Assembly: GCF_013836145.1 (NCBI RefSeq)
Contig: NZ_CP057483.1
Coordinates: 434,001-498,000 of the forward strand
Length of the DNA: 64,000 bases
Origin: Citrobacter sp. RHB25-C09
GTDB lineage: Bacteria > Pseudomonadota > Gammaproteobacteria > Enterobacterales > Enterobacteriaceae
Reading direction: 5' to 3'
The notes under the pieces were generated by a model, which was not told where the DNA came from, did not search any database, and worked only from the letters and a program-made list of their open reading frames with translations. Numbering within the stretch: the stretch's first letter is position 1; each line of letters starts with the position of its first letter. Shown here in pieces: positions 46,032 to 54,623 of this stretch. Position numbers and translations under genes: made by a program.

Positions 46032-46460
46032 ATGAAAACTTTTACAGCTAAACCAGAAACCGTAAAACGCGACTGGTATGTTGTTGACGCGACCGGTAAA
46101 ACTCTGGGCCGTCTGGCTACTGAACTGGCTTCTCGCCTGCGCGGTAAGCATAAAGCGGAATACACTCCGCACGTAGATACCGGTGATTACATCATCGTTC
46201 TGAACGCTGACAAAGTTGCTGTAACTGGCAACAAGCGTACTGACAAAGTGTACTATCACCACACCGGTCACATCGGTGGTATCAAAGAAGCGACCTTTGA
46301 AGAGATGATTGCTCGCCGTCCTGAGCGTGTGATTGAAATCGCGGTTAAAGGCATGCTGCCAAAAGGCCCGCTGGGTCGTGCTATGTTCCGTAAACTGAAA
46401 GTTTACGCAGGCAACGAGCACAACCACGCGGCACAGCAACCGCAAGTTCTTGACATCTAA
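46032..46460 (+). CDS. rplM: 50S ribosomal protein L13
   Basis: 142-residue ribosomal protein. ATG 46032 (MKTFTAKPETVKRDWYVVDA) is the conserved start; an upstream in-frame ATG at 45957 lies in the untranslated leader. It carries the L13 signatures GKTLGRLATELASRLRGKHK and VYAGNEHNHAAQQPQ. It binds 23S rRNA early in 50S assembly and controls its own operon. rpsI starts 15 bases later. Confidence 0.99.
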   Translation: MKTFTAKPETVKRDWYVVDATGKTLGRLATELASRLRGKHKAEYTPHVDTGDYIIVLNADKVAVTGNKRTDKVYYHHTGHIGGIKEATFEEMIARRPERVIEIAVKGMLPKGPLGRAMFRKLKVYAGNEHNHAAQQPQVLDI

Positions 46461-46472
46461 TCGGGATTATAG

Positions 46473-46868
<396 letters not shown>

Positions 46869-46902
46869 TGGTTGTCTGCCTCTGGCAGATTGCTACAGAC
46901 GT

Positions 46903-46928
46903 AAAAACCCGCTTCGGCGGGTTTTTTT
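46903..46928 (+). terminator. Rho-independent terminator of rplM-rpsI
   Basis: An ACCCGC/GCGGGT stem with a TTCG tetraloop, extended by A-T pairs and followed by seven T residues, 34 bases after rpsI. Confidence 0.95.
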
Positions 46929-47172
46929 ATGGCTGGATTTGGCGTAATACGCTGACTGGCGTCTCTTTTTCCCCTTTTCCAGAATCGACTCACCACAAAG
47001 GTCACAAAATCTGGTAAACTATCATCCAATTTTCTGCCCAAATATCGGGTATTGCTCATTTTTTGTTTGCTTTTTGAACGATGATGACTATTCCGAAGTG
47101 GGTGACTTCACTTCTGACTGGCCATGCGATGGCCGGTAGCAGTAAAAATTCTGAATATACCTGGAGGTTTTC
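46929..47172 (+). promoter_or_regulatory. sspA upstream region
   Basis: This is the 244-base remainder of the gap between rpsI and sspA. An extended -10 candidate, TGGTAAACT (47012-47020), lies about 150 bases before sspA, without a good -35. No gene is seen. sspA is known to be starvation- and stationary-phase induced. Confidence 0.4.
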
Positions 47173-47811
47173 ATGGCTGTCGCTGCCAACAAACGTTCGG
47201 TAATGACGCTGTTTTCTGGTCCTACTGACATCTATAGCCATCAGGTCCGCATTGTGCTGGCTGAGAAAGGTGTAAGTTTTGAGATCGAGCATGTGGAAAA
47301 GGACAATCCGCCGCAGGATCTGATTGACCTCAACCCGAATCAGAGCGTCCCGACACTGGTAGATCGTGAGCTGACCCTTTGGGAATCTCGCATCATTATG
47401 GAATATCTGGATGAGCGTTTCCCTCATCCGCCGCTGATGCCGGTTTACCCGGTTGCGCGTGGTGAAAGCCGCCTGTACATGCACCGTATCGAAAAAGACT
47501 GGTATACGCTGATGAACGTCATCGTGAACGGGTCTGCGTCAGAAGCTGACGTTGCGCGTAAACAGCTGCGAGAAGAATTGCAGGCGATTGCGCCGGTATT
47601 CGGTCAGAAACCGTACTTCCTGAGCGATGAGTTCAGCCTGGTCGATTGCTACCTGGCGCCGCTGCTGTGGCGTTTGCCGCAGCTGGGTATTGAGTTCAGC
47701 GGGGCGGGTGCGAAAGAGCTGAAAGGCTACATGACCCGCGTCTTCGAGCGTGATTCATTCCTGGCTTCATTAACTGAAGCCGAACGTGAAATGCGTCTCG
47801 GCCGGGGTTAA
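47173..47811 (+). CDS. sspA: Stringent starvation protein A
   Basis: 212-residue glutathione-S-transferase-fold protein that binds RNA polymerase rather than glutathione. The N-terminal thioredoxin-like domain carries MTLFSGPTDIYSHQVRIVLAEKGV and NQSVPTLVDRELTLWESRIIMEYLDERFPHP. The C-terminal domain is all-helical. It promotes phage P1 late transcription and acid tolerance in E. coli, partly by lowering H-NS. AGGAGG-like sequence precedes the start, and sspB follows with coupled translation. Confidence 0.97.
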   Translation: MAVAANKRSVMTLFSGPTDIYSHQVRIVLAEKGVSFEIEHVEKDNPPQDLIDLNPNQSVPTLVDRELTLWESRIIMEYLDERFPHPPLMPVYPVARGESRLYMHRIEKDWYTLMNVIVNGSASEADVARKQLREELQAIAPVFGQKPYFLSDEFSLVDCYLAPLLWRLPQLGIEFSGAGAKELKGYMTRVFERDSFLASLTEAEREMRLGRG

Positions 47812-47816
47812 TGCCT

Positions 47817-48314
47817 ATGGATATGTCACAACTGACACCACGTCGTCCGTATCTGTTGCGCGCTTTCTATGAGTGGTTGCTCGACAACCAGCTCACGCCG
47901 CACCTGGTGGTGGATGTGACGTTGCCAGGCGTGCATGTTCCAATGGAATATGCGCGTGACGGGCAAATAGTCCTGAACATCGCGCCGCGTGCGGTGGGGA
48001 ATCTCGAACTGGCTAACGACGAAGTGCGTTTTAATGCGCGCTTCGGCGGTGTACCTCGCCAGGTTTCCGTCCCGCTCGCCGCCGTGCTGGCGATTTACGC
48101 ACGTGAAAACGGCGCCGGTACGATGTTTGAACCGGAAGCTGCGTATGATGAAGACGTTGCCAGTCTGAATGACGACGACGTAGCGTCTGGTGTTGAAAGC
48201 GAAACGGTCATGTCGGTTATAGACGGCGATAAGCCGGATCATGACGACGACAATACGCCAGATGATGATCCGCCTCCGCGTGGCGGTCGTCCTGCGCTTC
48301 GTGTTGTAAAATAA
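47817..48314 (+). CDS. sspB: ClpXP adaptor SspB
   Basis: 165-residue adaptor that delivers ssrA-tagged proteins to ClpXP. The folded part (residues 1-110) binds the tag (RRPYLLRAFYEWLLDNQLTPHLVVD). An acidic flexible linker follows, and the ClpX-binding tail ends RGGRPALRVVK. The chosen ATG 47817 gives the family start MDMSQLTPRRP; ATG 47811 overlaps the sspA stop (TAATG) and is a possible alternative adding two residues. Confidence 0.97.
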   Translation: MDMSQLTPRRPYLLRAFYEWLLDNQLTPHLVVDVTLPGVHVPMEYARDGQIVLNIAPRAVGNLELANDEVRFNARFGGVPRQVSVPLAAVLAIYARENGAGTMFEPEAAYDEDVASLNDDDVASGVESETVMSVIDGDKPDHDDDNTPDDDPPPRGGRPALRVVK

Positions 48315-48324
48315 TTTTAGCTAC

Positions 48325-48366
48325 TTAAAAAACCAGCCAGTTATATTCACCTGGCTGGTTTTTTTA
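48325..48366 (+). terminator. Rho-independent terminator of sspAB
   Basis: A 10-bp stem (AACCAGCCAG with CTGGCTGGTT) with a 10-base loop has an upstream A-run and a downstream run of seven T residues. Confidence 0.95.
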
Positions 48367-48694
48367 TTGCTGAGAATGGCTACAAAATAACATTATGCAA
48401 TCAATTATTAATATGTTTTACTTTTGACATTATCATAAACAAAAGGTTTTTTTTGTTATTTAATGGTTTTGGTGAATATTATTGATCGACAATTCATTTG
48501 ATTTTTTGTTTTTTATATTTCTGACGTATGTTATAAGCCAATCTTAATATAATTATTAATAATCCTAAATTGAAAGTATTCCCAAAATAAATACTATATT
48601 GCATATCTACCCGCGACATTCTCATTAGTCGTTAGATTACATTATTCGGTGCTAAACAGGATATTCTAATTGCTCATATGTTAAGGACTCACAA
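48367..48694 (+). promoter_or_regulatory. AT-rich upstream region of the fimbrial cluster
   Basis: 328 bases of very AT-rich DNA, unlike the core genes before it, with no gene. It should hold the fimbrial operon promoter. Three words are shared with the DNA upstream of the intact pilin at 53782, in the same order and at similar distances: TCCTAAATTGA (48563-48573 and 53642-53652), TGCTAAACA (48650-48658 and 53745-53753), and GTTAAGGA 7 bases before each ATG. This suggests a common origin of the two upstream regions. H-NS silencing is likely for such DNA. Confidence 0.6.
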
Positions 48695-48802
48695 ATGAAA
48701 AAGAGTGTACTCGCCACGGCTCTGTCTCTTTGTGTTGCCTTCGCATTTGCTGCTGATACCCACCTGGATGGTCAGCAGACCATCAGCCTGAAATATCTGT
48801 AA
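48695..48802 (+). pseudogene. Internally deleted fimbrial pilin gene (35-codon remnant)
   Basis: A complete small frame from ATG 48695 to TAA 48802. Residues 1-22 form a signal peptide with its cleavage site (MKKSVLATALSLCV...AFAADT). Residues 24-35, LDGQQTISLKYL, match the extreme C-terminus of the intact pilin at 53782 (LDGQATFTLKYL), whose signal peptide is also closely related. The whole central pilin domain, about 187 codons, is missing in frame. The codons at the join, GAT ACC, occur near both ends in the intact relative (ADT and DDT), so a deletion between short direct repeats is plausible. It occupies the normal major-pilin position before the chaperone. It may still be secreted as a roughly 15-residue peptide. 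The ribosome-binding context GTTAAGGA is intact. Confidence 0.8.
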
Positions 48803-48923
48803 TCTTTTTCAGAGTAACGTGAGTTAAATAAACCCGGGAGTCAATGCATAGAGTATGTACTCTCTTTTTAACAGCACGATAAACATGGATTGTTATGCTG
48901 TAAATTTCTAAGGATTTACTAAT

Positions 48924-49628
48924 ATGTCATGCTTTAAAAAAGTAATATTCAACACACTGTTTACTGCTGCCTTATTTTCTGTGCAGTTCTCCACTCATGC
49001 CGCTGGTATGGTGCCGGAAACCAGTTTGCTTGTTATAGATGAAGCAACACACAGCGGAACCATTAACGTCAAAAATACGGACAGCAATCCTTCTCTTCTT
49101 TACACTAATGTCATTGATTTACCTGACGACCAGGGTCTGAAACTGATTGTCACGCAACCCGTCGTTCGTCTTGAACCTGGCCAGACGCAGCAGCTTCGTT
49201 TTATTTTGCAAACCAAAGAACCGTTGAACGTTGAACATTATAAACGTGTGACCTTCGAAGGCATTCCGCCTAAAAGTGATGATAAAAAAATAAAGATTGG
49301 CATTAACCTTCGCCAGGATATTCCAGTGCTGATCCGCCCGGCAAAATTAGCGGTGGTAACCGATGCCTGGAAAGAGCTGAAGTGGAATGCCAACGGGACG
49401 TCGCTGAAGGTGAATAACCCGAGCAAGTACGTCGTGCGCCTTGCGCAGAATGTTGTATTACAACCTTCTGGTGCGGTCGGTCAACTGAAGAAAACCTACA
49501 TCCTGCCTGGTGAAACTCTTACTGCGACCTTAAATAAAAGTGCAGGCGGTGACAGCAAAGTTAAATTCTTCCCGGCAAGCCGCTACGGGGTGGAAGTACC
49601 CAGCTTTATAACGGATTTAAATAAATAA
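48924..49628 (+). CDS. Periplasmic fimbrial chaperone (YhcA-like)
   Basis: 234-residue PapD/FimC-family chaperone. The signal peptide MSCFKKVIFNTLFTAALFSVQFSTHAAG is followed by two immunoglobulin-like domains. Chaperone hallmarks are present: the G1 strand region (KLIVTQPVVRLEPGQTQQLRFIL) with alternating hydrophobic residues and the conserved arginine, and the basic residues that anchor the subunit C-terminus. It caps pilins by donor-strand complementation and hands them to the usher. It starts 122 bases after the pilin remnant and is followed 9 bases later by the usher. By memory it most resembles the E. coli YhcA group. Confidence 0.92.
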   Translation: MSCFKKVIFNTLFTAALFSVQFSTHAAGMVPETSLLVIDEATHSGTINVKNTDSNPSLLYTNVIDLPDDQGLKLIVTQPVVRLEPGQTQQLRFILQTKEPLNVEHYKRVTFEGIPPKSDDKKIKIGINLRQDIPVLIRPAKLAVVTDAWKELKWNANGTSLKVNNPSKYVVRLAQNVVLQPSGAVGQLKKTYILPGETLTATLNKSAGGDSKVKFFPASRYGVEVPSFITDLNK

Positions 49629-49637
49629 TAAAGGGAT

Positions 49638-52061
49638 ATGACGGTGTGTAAAAAAAGCCGCCTTGCACTTTATGTCCACGCGATAATTTGCGGCACGTTA
49701 CCTCTGGTGCTACTGATTTCGACTTCCCTCCATGCGAGGGAAGTGACGTTTGATACGGGGATCCTGGAATCCCGAGGCCTGAGTGCCGATCTCAACCATT
49801 ACTTTGCGAAAGCGCCGCGGTTCCTGCCGGGAACGCACTCGGTGCAAATTAAAGTCAACGGTAAGGAGCGCGGTACGGCTGCAGTGCGCTTCAATGATGA
49901 AGGCGTACTGTGTGTCGATAATGATTTTATTGAATTCGCCGGGTTGATGCCAGTTCCGCTGAAAGCGAACGAAACGTGCCATGATATTCGTAGTGATTAT
50001 GCGCAGGCCGTGGTCAACTCGCTGCCGAACCAGGAGGCCGTAGAGTTGTATGTCCCGCAGGAAGCGGTCAACAGCCTGACGGCGGATGTCAAAAACTTCC
50101 AGCATGGCGGTACCGCCGGTCTGCTGAATTATTCATTGTTTAGTACCCGCAACGAGTACGATAGCGATAGCAGTCAATATTCCCAGGCCAGTCTGGAAGC
50201 CGGGTTCAATGCTATGGACTGGTCGCTGCGCAGCCGTTATATCCTGACGGATGATGATGGTGAAAAAAATGCAGAAAGCATTTACACCTACGCTGAACAT
50301 GTATTTGTCTCGCAGCGTTTAACCATGCAGGTCGGTGAGATTAACGCCATGTCACAGGTGCTAAGCGGGGTACCCATCACGGGTATCCAGTTGATGCCGA
50401 CGCGCGGTCTGCAAAAAGACGGTAGCGGGGTGACAGTGTCGGGTATCGCGCGTTCTTCGCAGGCACGCGTAGAAATTCGTCAAACCGGGCAGCTTATTTT
50501 CAGTACCTTAGTGCCGGCGGGTCCCTTCACGTTGGATGACGTGCCGATGGTTCGCAACAACGTGGATCTTGACGTCACCGTTGTGGAAACGGATGGCAGC
50601 AAGAATCACTACATTGTCCCTGCGGCCTCTGTCAGAGCGCAGCGGCTTTCGCGTCCCCAAGGATTGACCGTTTCTGCGGGCCAGGTGCGGAACATTGACA
50701 GCGATTATGACGATCCGCTGGTCGTCAATGTCTCCGACGGCTGGCGTATTTTCCCGTGGATGAACTTCCTGGCTTCCGGCGCGGCGGCGGAAGACTACCA
50801 GGCCGTTGGCGGCAGAACCGAATTCATGATAACGGATTCCTGGGGCGTCTCGACCAGCGCAGCGGCCAGTAAGTCGAACTTTGGTGACAGCAACAGCGGC
50901 GTGAAAACTGAGTTACAAAGTGATTTATCTCTGGGCGAGAATATCGGCCTTTCGGCCAGCGCGACGCATTACAGCGGGGGATATCGCGAATTATCCGAAG
51001 CAATGGACGATGATTTTGACGCCAGCGATAACACCTACTCGGGTAATATCAATTTCTCTTCTGATATGGCAGGTGCTTTCAGTGCCGGGTTCAACTACAA
51101 CCAAAGTTCGGGGGATACGCCCGATTCGCGTTACCTGCTGCTCACCTGGGGGAAAACCTTCAAGTATGCCTCTGTCACCGTAAACTGGCAGACGGCCGTG
51201 GGTAACAATGACGACGATGACGATCAGGATGACGACATGCTGTATGTCAACCTGAGCATCCCTCTCGGCGGCTCACAAAGTATCAGTTCCTATATGCGTA
51301 AGCAGGGTGACAGTACCAGTTACGGCATCGCGAACAGCGGAGCCATTGGCGACAACACCAATTACTACATCTCTGCCGATCGCGACGACGATGCTCACGA
51401 GAACAGCTTTAACGGCAACATCACGTCTAATCTGCATTATACCCAACTCGGCTTAGGCGGTGGGACTGGTGCCGATAATCAGCGTAACTATAACGCGACT
51501 CTGTCCGGCGGTATCGCGATGCACAAAGACGGGGTCACATTCTCGCCTTACACAATCAGAGATACCTTCGCCATCGCCAAACTGAGCGAGCCAAAGAGCG
51601 GAGTAGAAATCTCCACACCGCAGGGAACGGTCTGGACCGATCGCTGGGGACAGGCGGTAGTGCCGGGACTGACGGAATGGCGTAATTCTCGCCTCGAAGT
51701 CGATGCCAATAAACTGCCTCAGAGCATGACGCTGGCGAACGGGACCAAGTATGTTGCCGCTGCGCATGCGTCAGTAAGTGAAGTCACCTTTAAAGTGCTT
51801 AACAGTCGCCGCGTAATGCTGCGAGTGAAGCAGGCTGACGGTACTCCGCTGGCGAAGGGCGTGTCGATTGTGGACGATAAAGGCAATTATGTTGTGACGA
51901 CCGTCGATGATGGTCACGTCTTCCTGACTGATGCCGATCAGTTGAAGGCGCTATACGCTATGGATGATAACAACAAGCAGTTGTGTCAGATCCATTACAC
52001 CCTAAGCGACACGCGAGATGAAGACGCTTTCTACGAAGAAGTAAACGGAGTATGCCGATGA
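49638..52061 (+). CDS. Outer-membrane fimbrial usher (YhcD-like)
   Basis: 807-residue usher. A signal peptide ends near residue 33 (STSLHA-REV). The N-terminal chaperone-binding domain (FDTGILESRGLSADLNHYFAKAPRFLPGTHSVQIKVNG) is followed by the large beta-barrel with its plug and C-terminal domains ending in a cysteine pair (LCQIHYTL...VNGVCR). The frame is intact. Several loops are rich in aspartate, above all NNDDDDDQDDDM at residues 523-534. It is somewhat shorter than FimD-type ushers (about 850). It overlaps the next gene by 4 bases (ATGA). Confidence 0.93.
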   Translation: MTVCKKSRLALYVHAIICGTLPLVLLISTSLHAREVTFDTGILESRGLSADLNHYFAKAPRFLPGTHSVQIKVNGKERGTAAVRFNDEGVLCVDNDFIEFAGLMPVPLKANETCHDIRSDYAQAVVNSLPNQEAVELYVPQEAVNSLTADVKNFQHGGTAGLLNYSLFSTRNEYDSDSSQYSQASLEAGFNAMDWSLRSRYILTDDDGEKNAESIYTYAEHVFVSQRLTMQVGEINAMSQVLSGVPITGIQLMPTRGLQKDGSGVTVSGIARSSQARVEIRQTGQLIFSTLVPAGPFTLDDVPMVRNNVDLDVTVVETDGSKNHYIVPAASVRAQRLSRPQGLTVSAGQVRNIDSDYDDPLVVNVSDGWRIFPWMNFLASGAAAEDYQAVGGRTEFMITDSWGVSTSAAASKSNFGDSNSGVKTELQSDLSLGENIGLSASATHYSGGYRELSEAMDDDFDASDNTYSGNINFSSDMAGAFSAGFNYNQSSGDTPDSRYLLLTWGKTFKYASVTVNWQTAVGNNDDDDDQDDDMLYVNLSIPLGGSQSISSYMRKQGDSTSYGIANSGAIGDNTNYYISADRDDDAHENSFNGNITSNLHYTQLGLGGGTGADNQRNYNATLSGGIAMHKDGVTFSPYTIRDTFAIAKLSEPKSGVEISTPQGTVWTDRWGQAVVPGLTEWRNSRLEVDANKLPQSMTLANGTKYVAAAHASVSEVTFKVLNSRRVMLRVKQADGTPLAKGVSIVDDKGNYVVTTVDDGHVFLTDADQLKALYAMDDNNKQLCQIHYTLSDTRDEDAFYEEVNGVCR

Positions 52062-52618
52062 GAATTCAGCCTGGAATCAAGTTAGCGGCACTGTTGGCAC
52101 TCTTTTTGCCCGGCCTGACGCTTGCCGATGACTGCAATATCACGCTTTCACAATCGGTGATAGATTATCACCAGTTGCAGCGTGACAACATTGTGATGAG
52201 CCAGCAGGACTGGCACAAAATGCCGGAGCGCGAAGTTAACGTCAACGTCTACTGCCCGGATGAAAAGCAGATCGGTGTGCTGGTCCAGGGCGTAGCGGGT
52301 GAGAAAGGCCGCTTTCTGTTTGGCGAGAAGGGCGGTGTTGCCATCAAAATCGACAACGTGGTTGTTGATGGCAAAAACTACCACGCGGGTAAAACTCTCG
52401 ACCAGGTTAACTTAACGCCCCAGGGCGATGCCGCCACGTCGTTATACCTGAAAAATAACGAAGCCGTTGTTGCGGTGGAGAACAATCAGGTGCCTGTCGC
52501 GCAGCAGATGAGCTTCACGGTGACGATCTTCCCGGTACTGAAAGATACCGCGTTCAGAAACGCGACGGACGTGACGCCACTGGAAAGCGATCTGACCTGG
52601 AAAATATTGACTAAATAA
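52058..52618 (+). CDS. Minor fimbrial subunit or adaptor
   Basis: 186-residue secreted protein. ATG 52058 overlaps the usher stop as ATGA, which favours it over the ATG 6 bases upstream. The signal peptide MRIQPGIKLAALLALFLPGLTLAD ends before a mature part with the pilin-like early cysteine pair (DDCNITLSQ...NVYCPDEKQ) and a C-terminal strand pattern (TPLESDLTWKILTK). It is too short for a two-domain adhesin of the FimH kind, so it may be a tip adaptor or a single-domain tip pilin. I do not recognise a named homologue. It is the last gene before nanR. Confidence 0.75.
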   Translation: MRIQPGIKLAALLALFLPGLTLADDCNITLSQSVIDYHQLQRDNIVMSQQDWHKMPEREVNVNVYCPDEKQIGVLVQGVAGEKGRFLFGEKGGVAIKIDNVVVDGKNYHAGKTLDQVNLTPQGDAATSLYLKNNEAVVAVENNQVPVAQQMSFTVTIFPVLKDTAFRNATDVTPLESDLTWKILTK

Positions 52619-52631
52619 TAACTTAACTCAT

Positions 52632-52664
52632 GTGCCTTATACTGCAACAAGCACAGTAAGGCAC
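52632..52664 (+). terminator. Hairpin after the fimbrial operon
   Basis: GTGCCTTA(TA)CTG pairs with CAGTAAGGCAC with a small bulge, 13 bases after the last fimbrial gene. Only CGTTTC follows, so this is a weak terminator at best. Read-through into nanR is possible. Confidence 0.45.
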
Positions 52665-52729
52665 CGTTTCGCCCCCTCGGATTTCCTGTGTTATGATGAA
52701 TCGTTTTCCTTCAATGGCACTGGAATGCA

Positions 52730-53512
52730 ATGAAACCGACCGATCCCACCGCTGAAAACTCGACTGAAACCATTGGTCGTAGCTTACGCCGTCGTCCGCT
52801 GGCGCGGAAAAAGCTATCCGAAATGGTTGAAGAAGAGCTGGAACAGATGATTCGTCGTCGGGAGTTTGGCGAAGGCGAACAGCTACCGTCCGAGCGGGAA
52901 CTGATGACCTTTTTCAACGTGGGGCGTCCTTCGGTACGTGAAGCGCTGGCAGCGCTCAAACGTAAAGGTCTGGTGCAAATCAATAACGGCGAGCGCGCTC
53001 GCGTATCGCGTCCTTCCGCCGATACCATTATCAGCGAACTCTCCGGCATGGCGAAAGATTTCCTCGCGCATCCAGGCGGAATTGCCCATTTTGAGCAGCT
53101 GCGCCTGTTTTTTGAATCCAGCCTGGTGCGCTACGCCGCAGAACACGCCACCGATGAGCAAATCGATCTGCTGGCGAAGGCGCTGGAGATTAACAGCCAG
53201 TCGCTGGAAGATAACGCATTGTTCATCCGATCTGACGTCGATTTTCACCGCATCCTGGCCGAGATGCCCGGCAACCCGATCTTCATGGCGATCCATGTCG
53301 CCCTTCTTGACTGGCTGATCGCCGCGCGTCCGACCGTACCCGATCGTGAGCTGTATGAGCACAATAGCGTAAGTTATCAGCAGCATATTGCCATTGTTGA
53401 AGCCATTCGTCAGCGCGATCCGGATGAAGCCGATCGTGCGCTTCAGACTCATCTCAACAGCGTTTCCGCGACCTGGCACGCTCTTGGTCAAAATAAAAAA
53501 TTGCGAAAATAA
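52730..53512 (+). CDS. nanR: Sialic-acid regulator NanR
   Basis: 260-residue GntR/FadR-family repressor. The N-terminal extension is followed by the winged helix (KLSEMVEEELEQMIRRREFGEGEQLPSERELMTFFNVGRPSVREALAALKRKGLV). The C-terminal FCD effector domain has SDVDFHRILAEMPGNP and HIAIVEAIRQRDPDEADRAL, which supply metal and N-acetylneuraminate ligands. It represses nanATEKQ and, in E. coli, also sialic-acid porin and fimB genes. Here it is flanked on both sides by fimbrial genes, with the pilin gene between it and its nan operon. Confidence 0.97.
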   Translation: MKPTDPTAENSTETIGRSLRRRPLARKKLSEMVEEELEQMIRRREFGEGEQLPSERELMTFFNVGRPSVREALAALKRKGLVQINNGERARVSRPSADTIISELSGMAKDFLAHPGGIAHFEQLRLFFESSLVRYAAEHATDEQIDLLAKALEINSQSLEDNALFIRSDVDFHRILAEMPGNPIFMAIHVALLDWLIAARPTVPDRELYEHNSVSYQQHIAIVEAIRQRDPDEADRALQTHLNSVSATWHALGQNKKLRK

Positions 53513-53781
53513 ATGTTGTATAACTGCTTTAACTATTTTGCTTTTTTATTTTGGTCTTTTTTATTCTTAATAATATTTGAATGTATTAACCTAATTCCTG
53601 GGATTTACAGAAAGAATAGATCTGAATTTTTTATTAAGTATTCCTAAATTGATTGTTTTTGTCATGCTGATATGATGCTAAAACGTCCTGAATAATCATA
53701 AAGGGACATGATTATAACTTGTGGACGTAAAAGTATATATATTTTGCTAAACATCAATTAAATAGAGTTAAGGAATAACTA

Positions 53782-54453
53782 ATGAAAAAAGTAATATTAG
53801 CCACCGTTCTTTCTATGTGCGTTTCTTCAGCATTTGCAGCGGACACTGCGGTCCTGAAGGTAAAAGGAACGTTGACTAACGCTGCCTGTACGCCCGAAAT
53901 TAGCAACGGCGGAGTGGTGGATTATGGTTCAATTGCTCTTGCATCGTTGAGCTCCACAGATGTCAACCAACTGGGGCTCCGGGATTTCTCGGTAACCATC
54001 AATTGTTCATCTCCGTCTAAAGTGGGCTTTACCGTAGTGGATGACCGTTCTGGTACTGCACCAAACATCGTGGTTAAAAATGGCTCATTTACCGGTAATG
54101 ATATTGTCCAGCCGGTTAATCTGTTTGGTCTGAATAAGACCGCAGACAATGTGAATATTGGTAACTACAGTATGTTCCTTAAAACAGACAGCGTAGTCGC
54201 CGATGGAACAACTGTGTCTGCTATTTACAGTGATGACAATGGCGTATCATGGTCAGATGTTGGCAACCTGATGCAAAATAATGCGAGCCAGGTCGTGACT
54301 GTCGCAGCAACGGGTCAGACCACGCCGTTAGCGTTTTCACAACTGGTAGTCCCGATGGCGGTTTCAACGGCTGTGCAAAATACCGCAACGCTGGCGATTA
54401 CCGACGATACAAACCTGGACGGTCAGGCGACTTTCACGCTGAAGTATCTTTAA
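53782..54453 (+). CDS. Fimbrial major-pilin candidate (DUF1120/GltF-YhcF type)
   Basis: 223-residue secreted protein. The signal peptide MKKVILATVLSMCVSSAFAAD is followed by a pilin-like domain with one disulfide pair (NAACTP and INCSSP), the segment GGVVDYGSIAL and the C-terminal donor-strand pattern LDGQATFTLKYL. These features fit the DUF1120 family of E. coli GltF and YhcF. It sits alone between nanR and nanA, preceded by 269 AT-rich bases and followed by its own terminator. The pilin remnant at 48695 keeps closely related ends, so this gene probably supplies the pilin for the chaperone/usher pair 4 kb upstream. That is inference. Confidence 0.85.
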   Translation: MKKVILATVLSMCVSSAFAADTAVLKVKGTLTNAACTPEISNGGVVDYGSIALASLSSTDVNQLGLRDFSVTINCSSPSKVGFTVVDDRSGTAPNIVVKNGSFTGNDIVQPVNLFGLNKTADNVNIGNYSMFLKTDSVVADGTTVSAIYSDDNGVSWSDVGNLMQNNASQVVTVAATGQTTPLAFSQLVVPMAVSTAVQNTATLAITDDTNLDGQATFTLKYL

Positions 54454-54484
54454 TCGTTAATTACGCTTAAGCGTTCGTTCTTAC

Positions 54485-54519
54485 GGAGAATAAGTACAAG
54501 GTATTTATTCTCCTTTTTT
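54485..54519 (+). terminator. Rho-independent terminator of the orphan pilin gene
   Basis: A 9-bp stem (GGAGAATAA with TTATTCTCC) with an 11-base loop is followed by six T residues, 31 bases after the pilin stop. It isolates the pilin gene from the nan operon. Confidence 0.9.
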
Positions 54520-54623
54520 ATCTTCAGGACCGGTTCTTCAGGTCTTTGCGCCAATTGACACTCTCATTGCCTCCCTGACTGGCCACACTCCCCCCTGTCC
54601 AAAGACGATCCTGACGATCGTTT

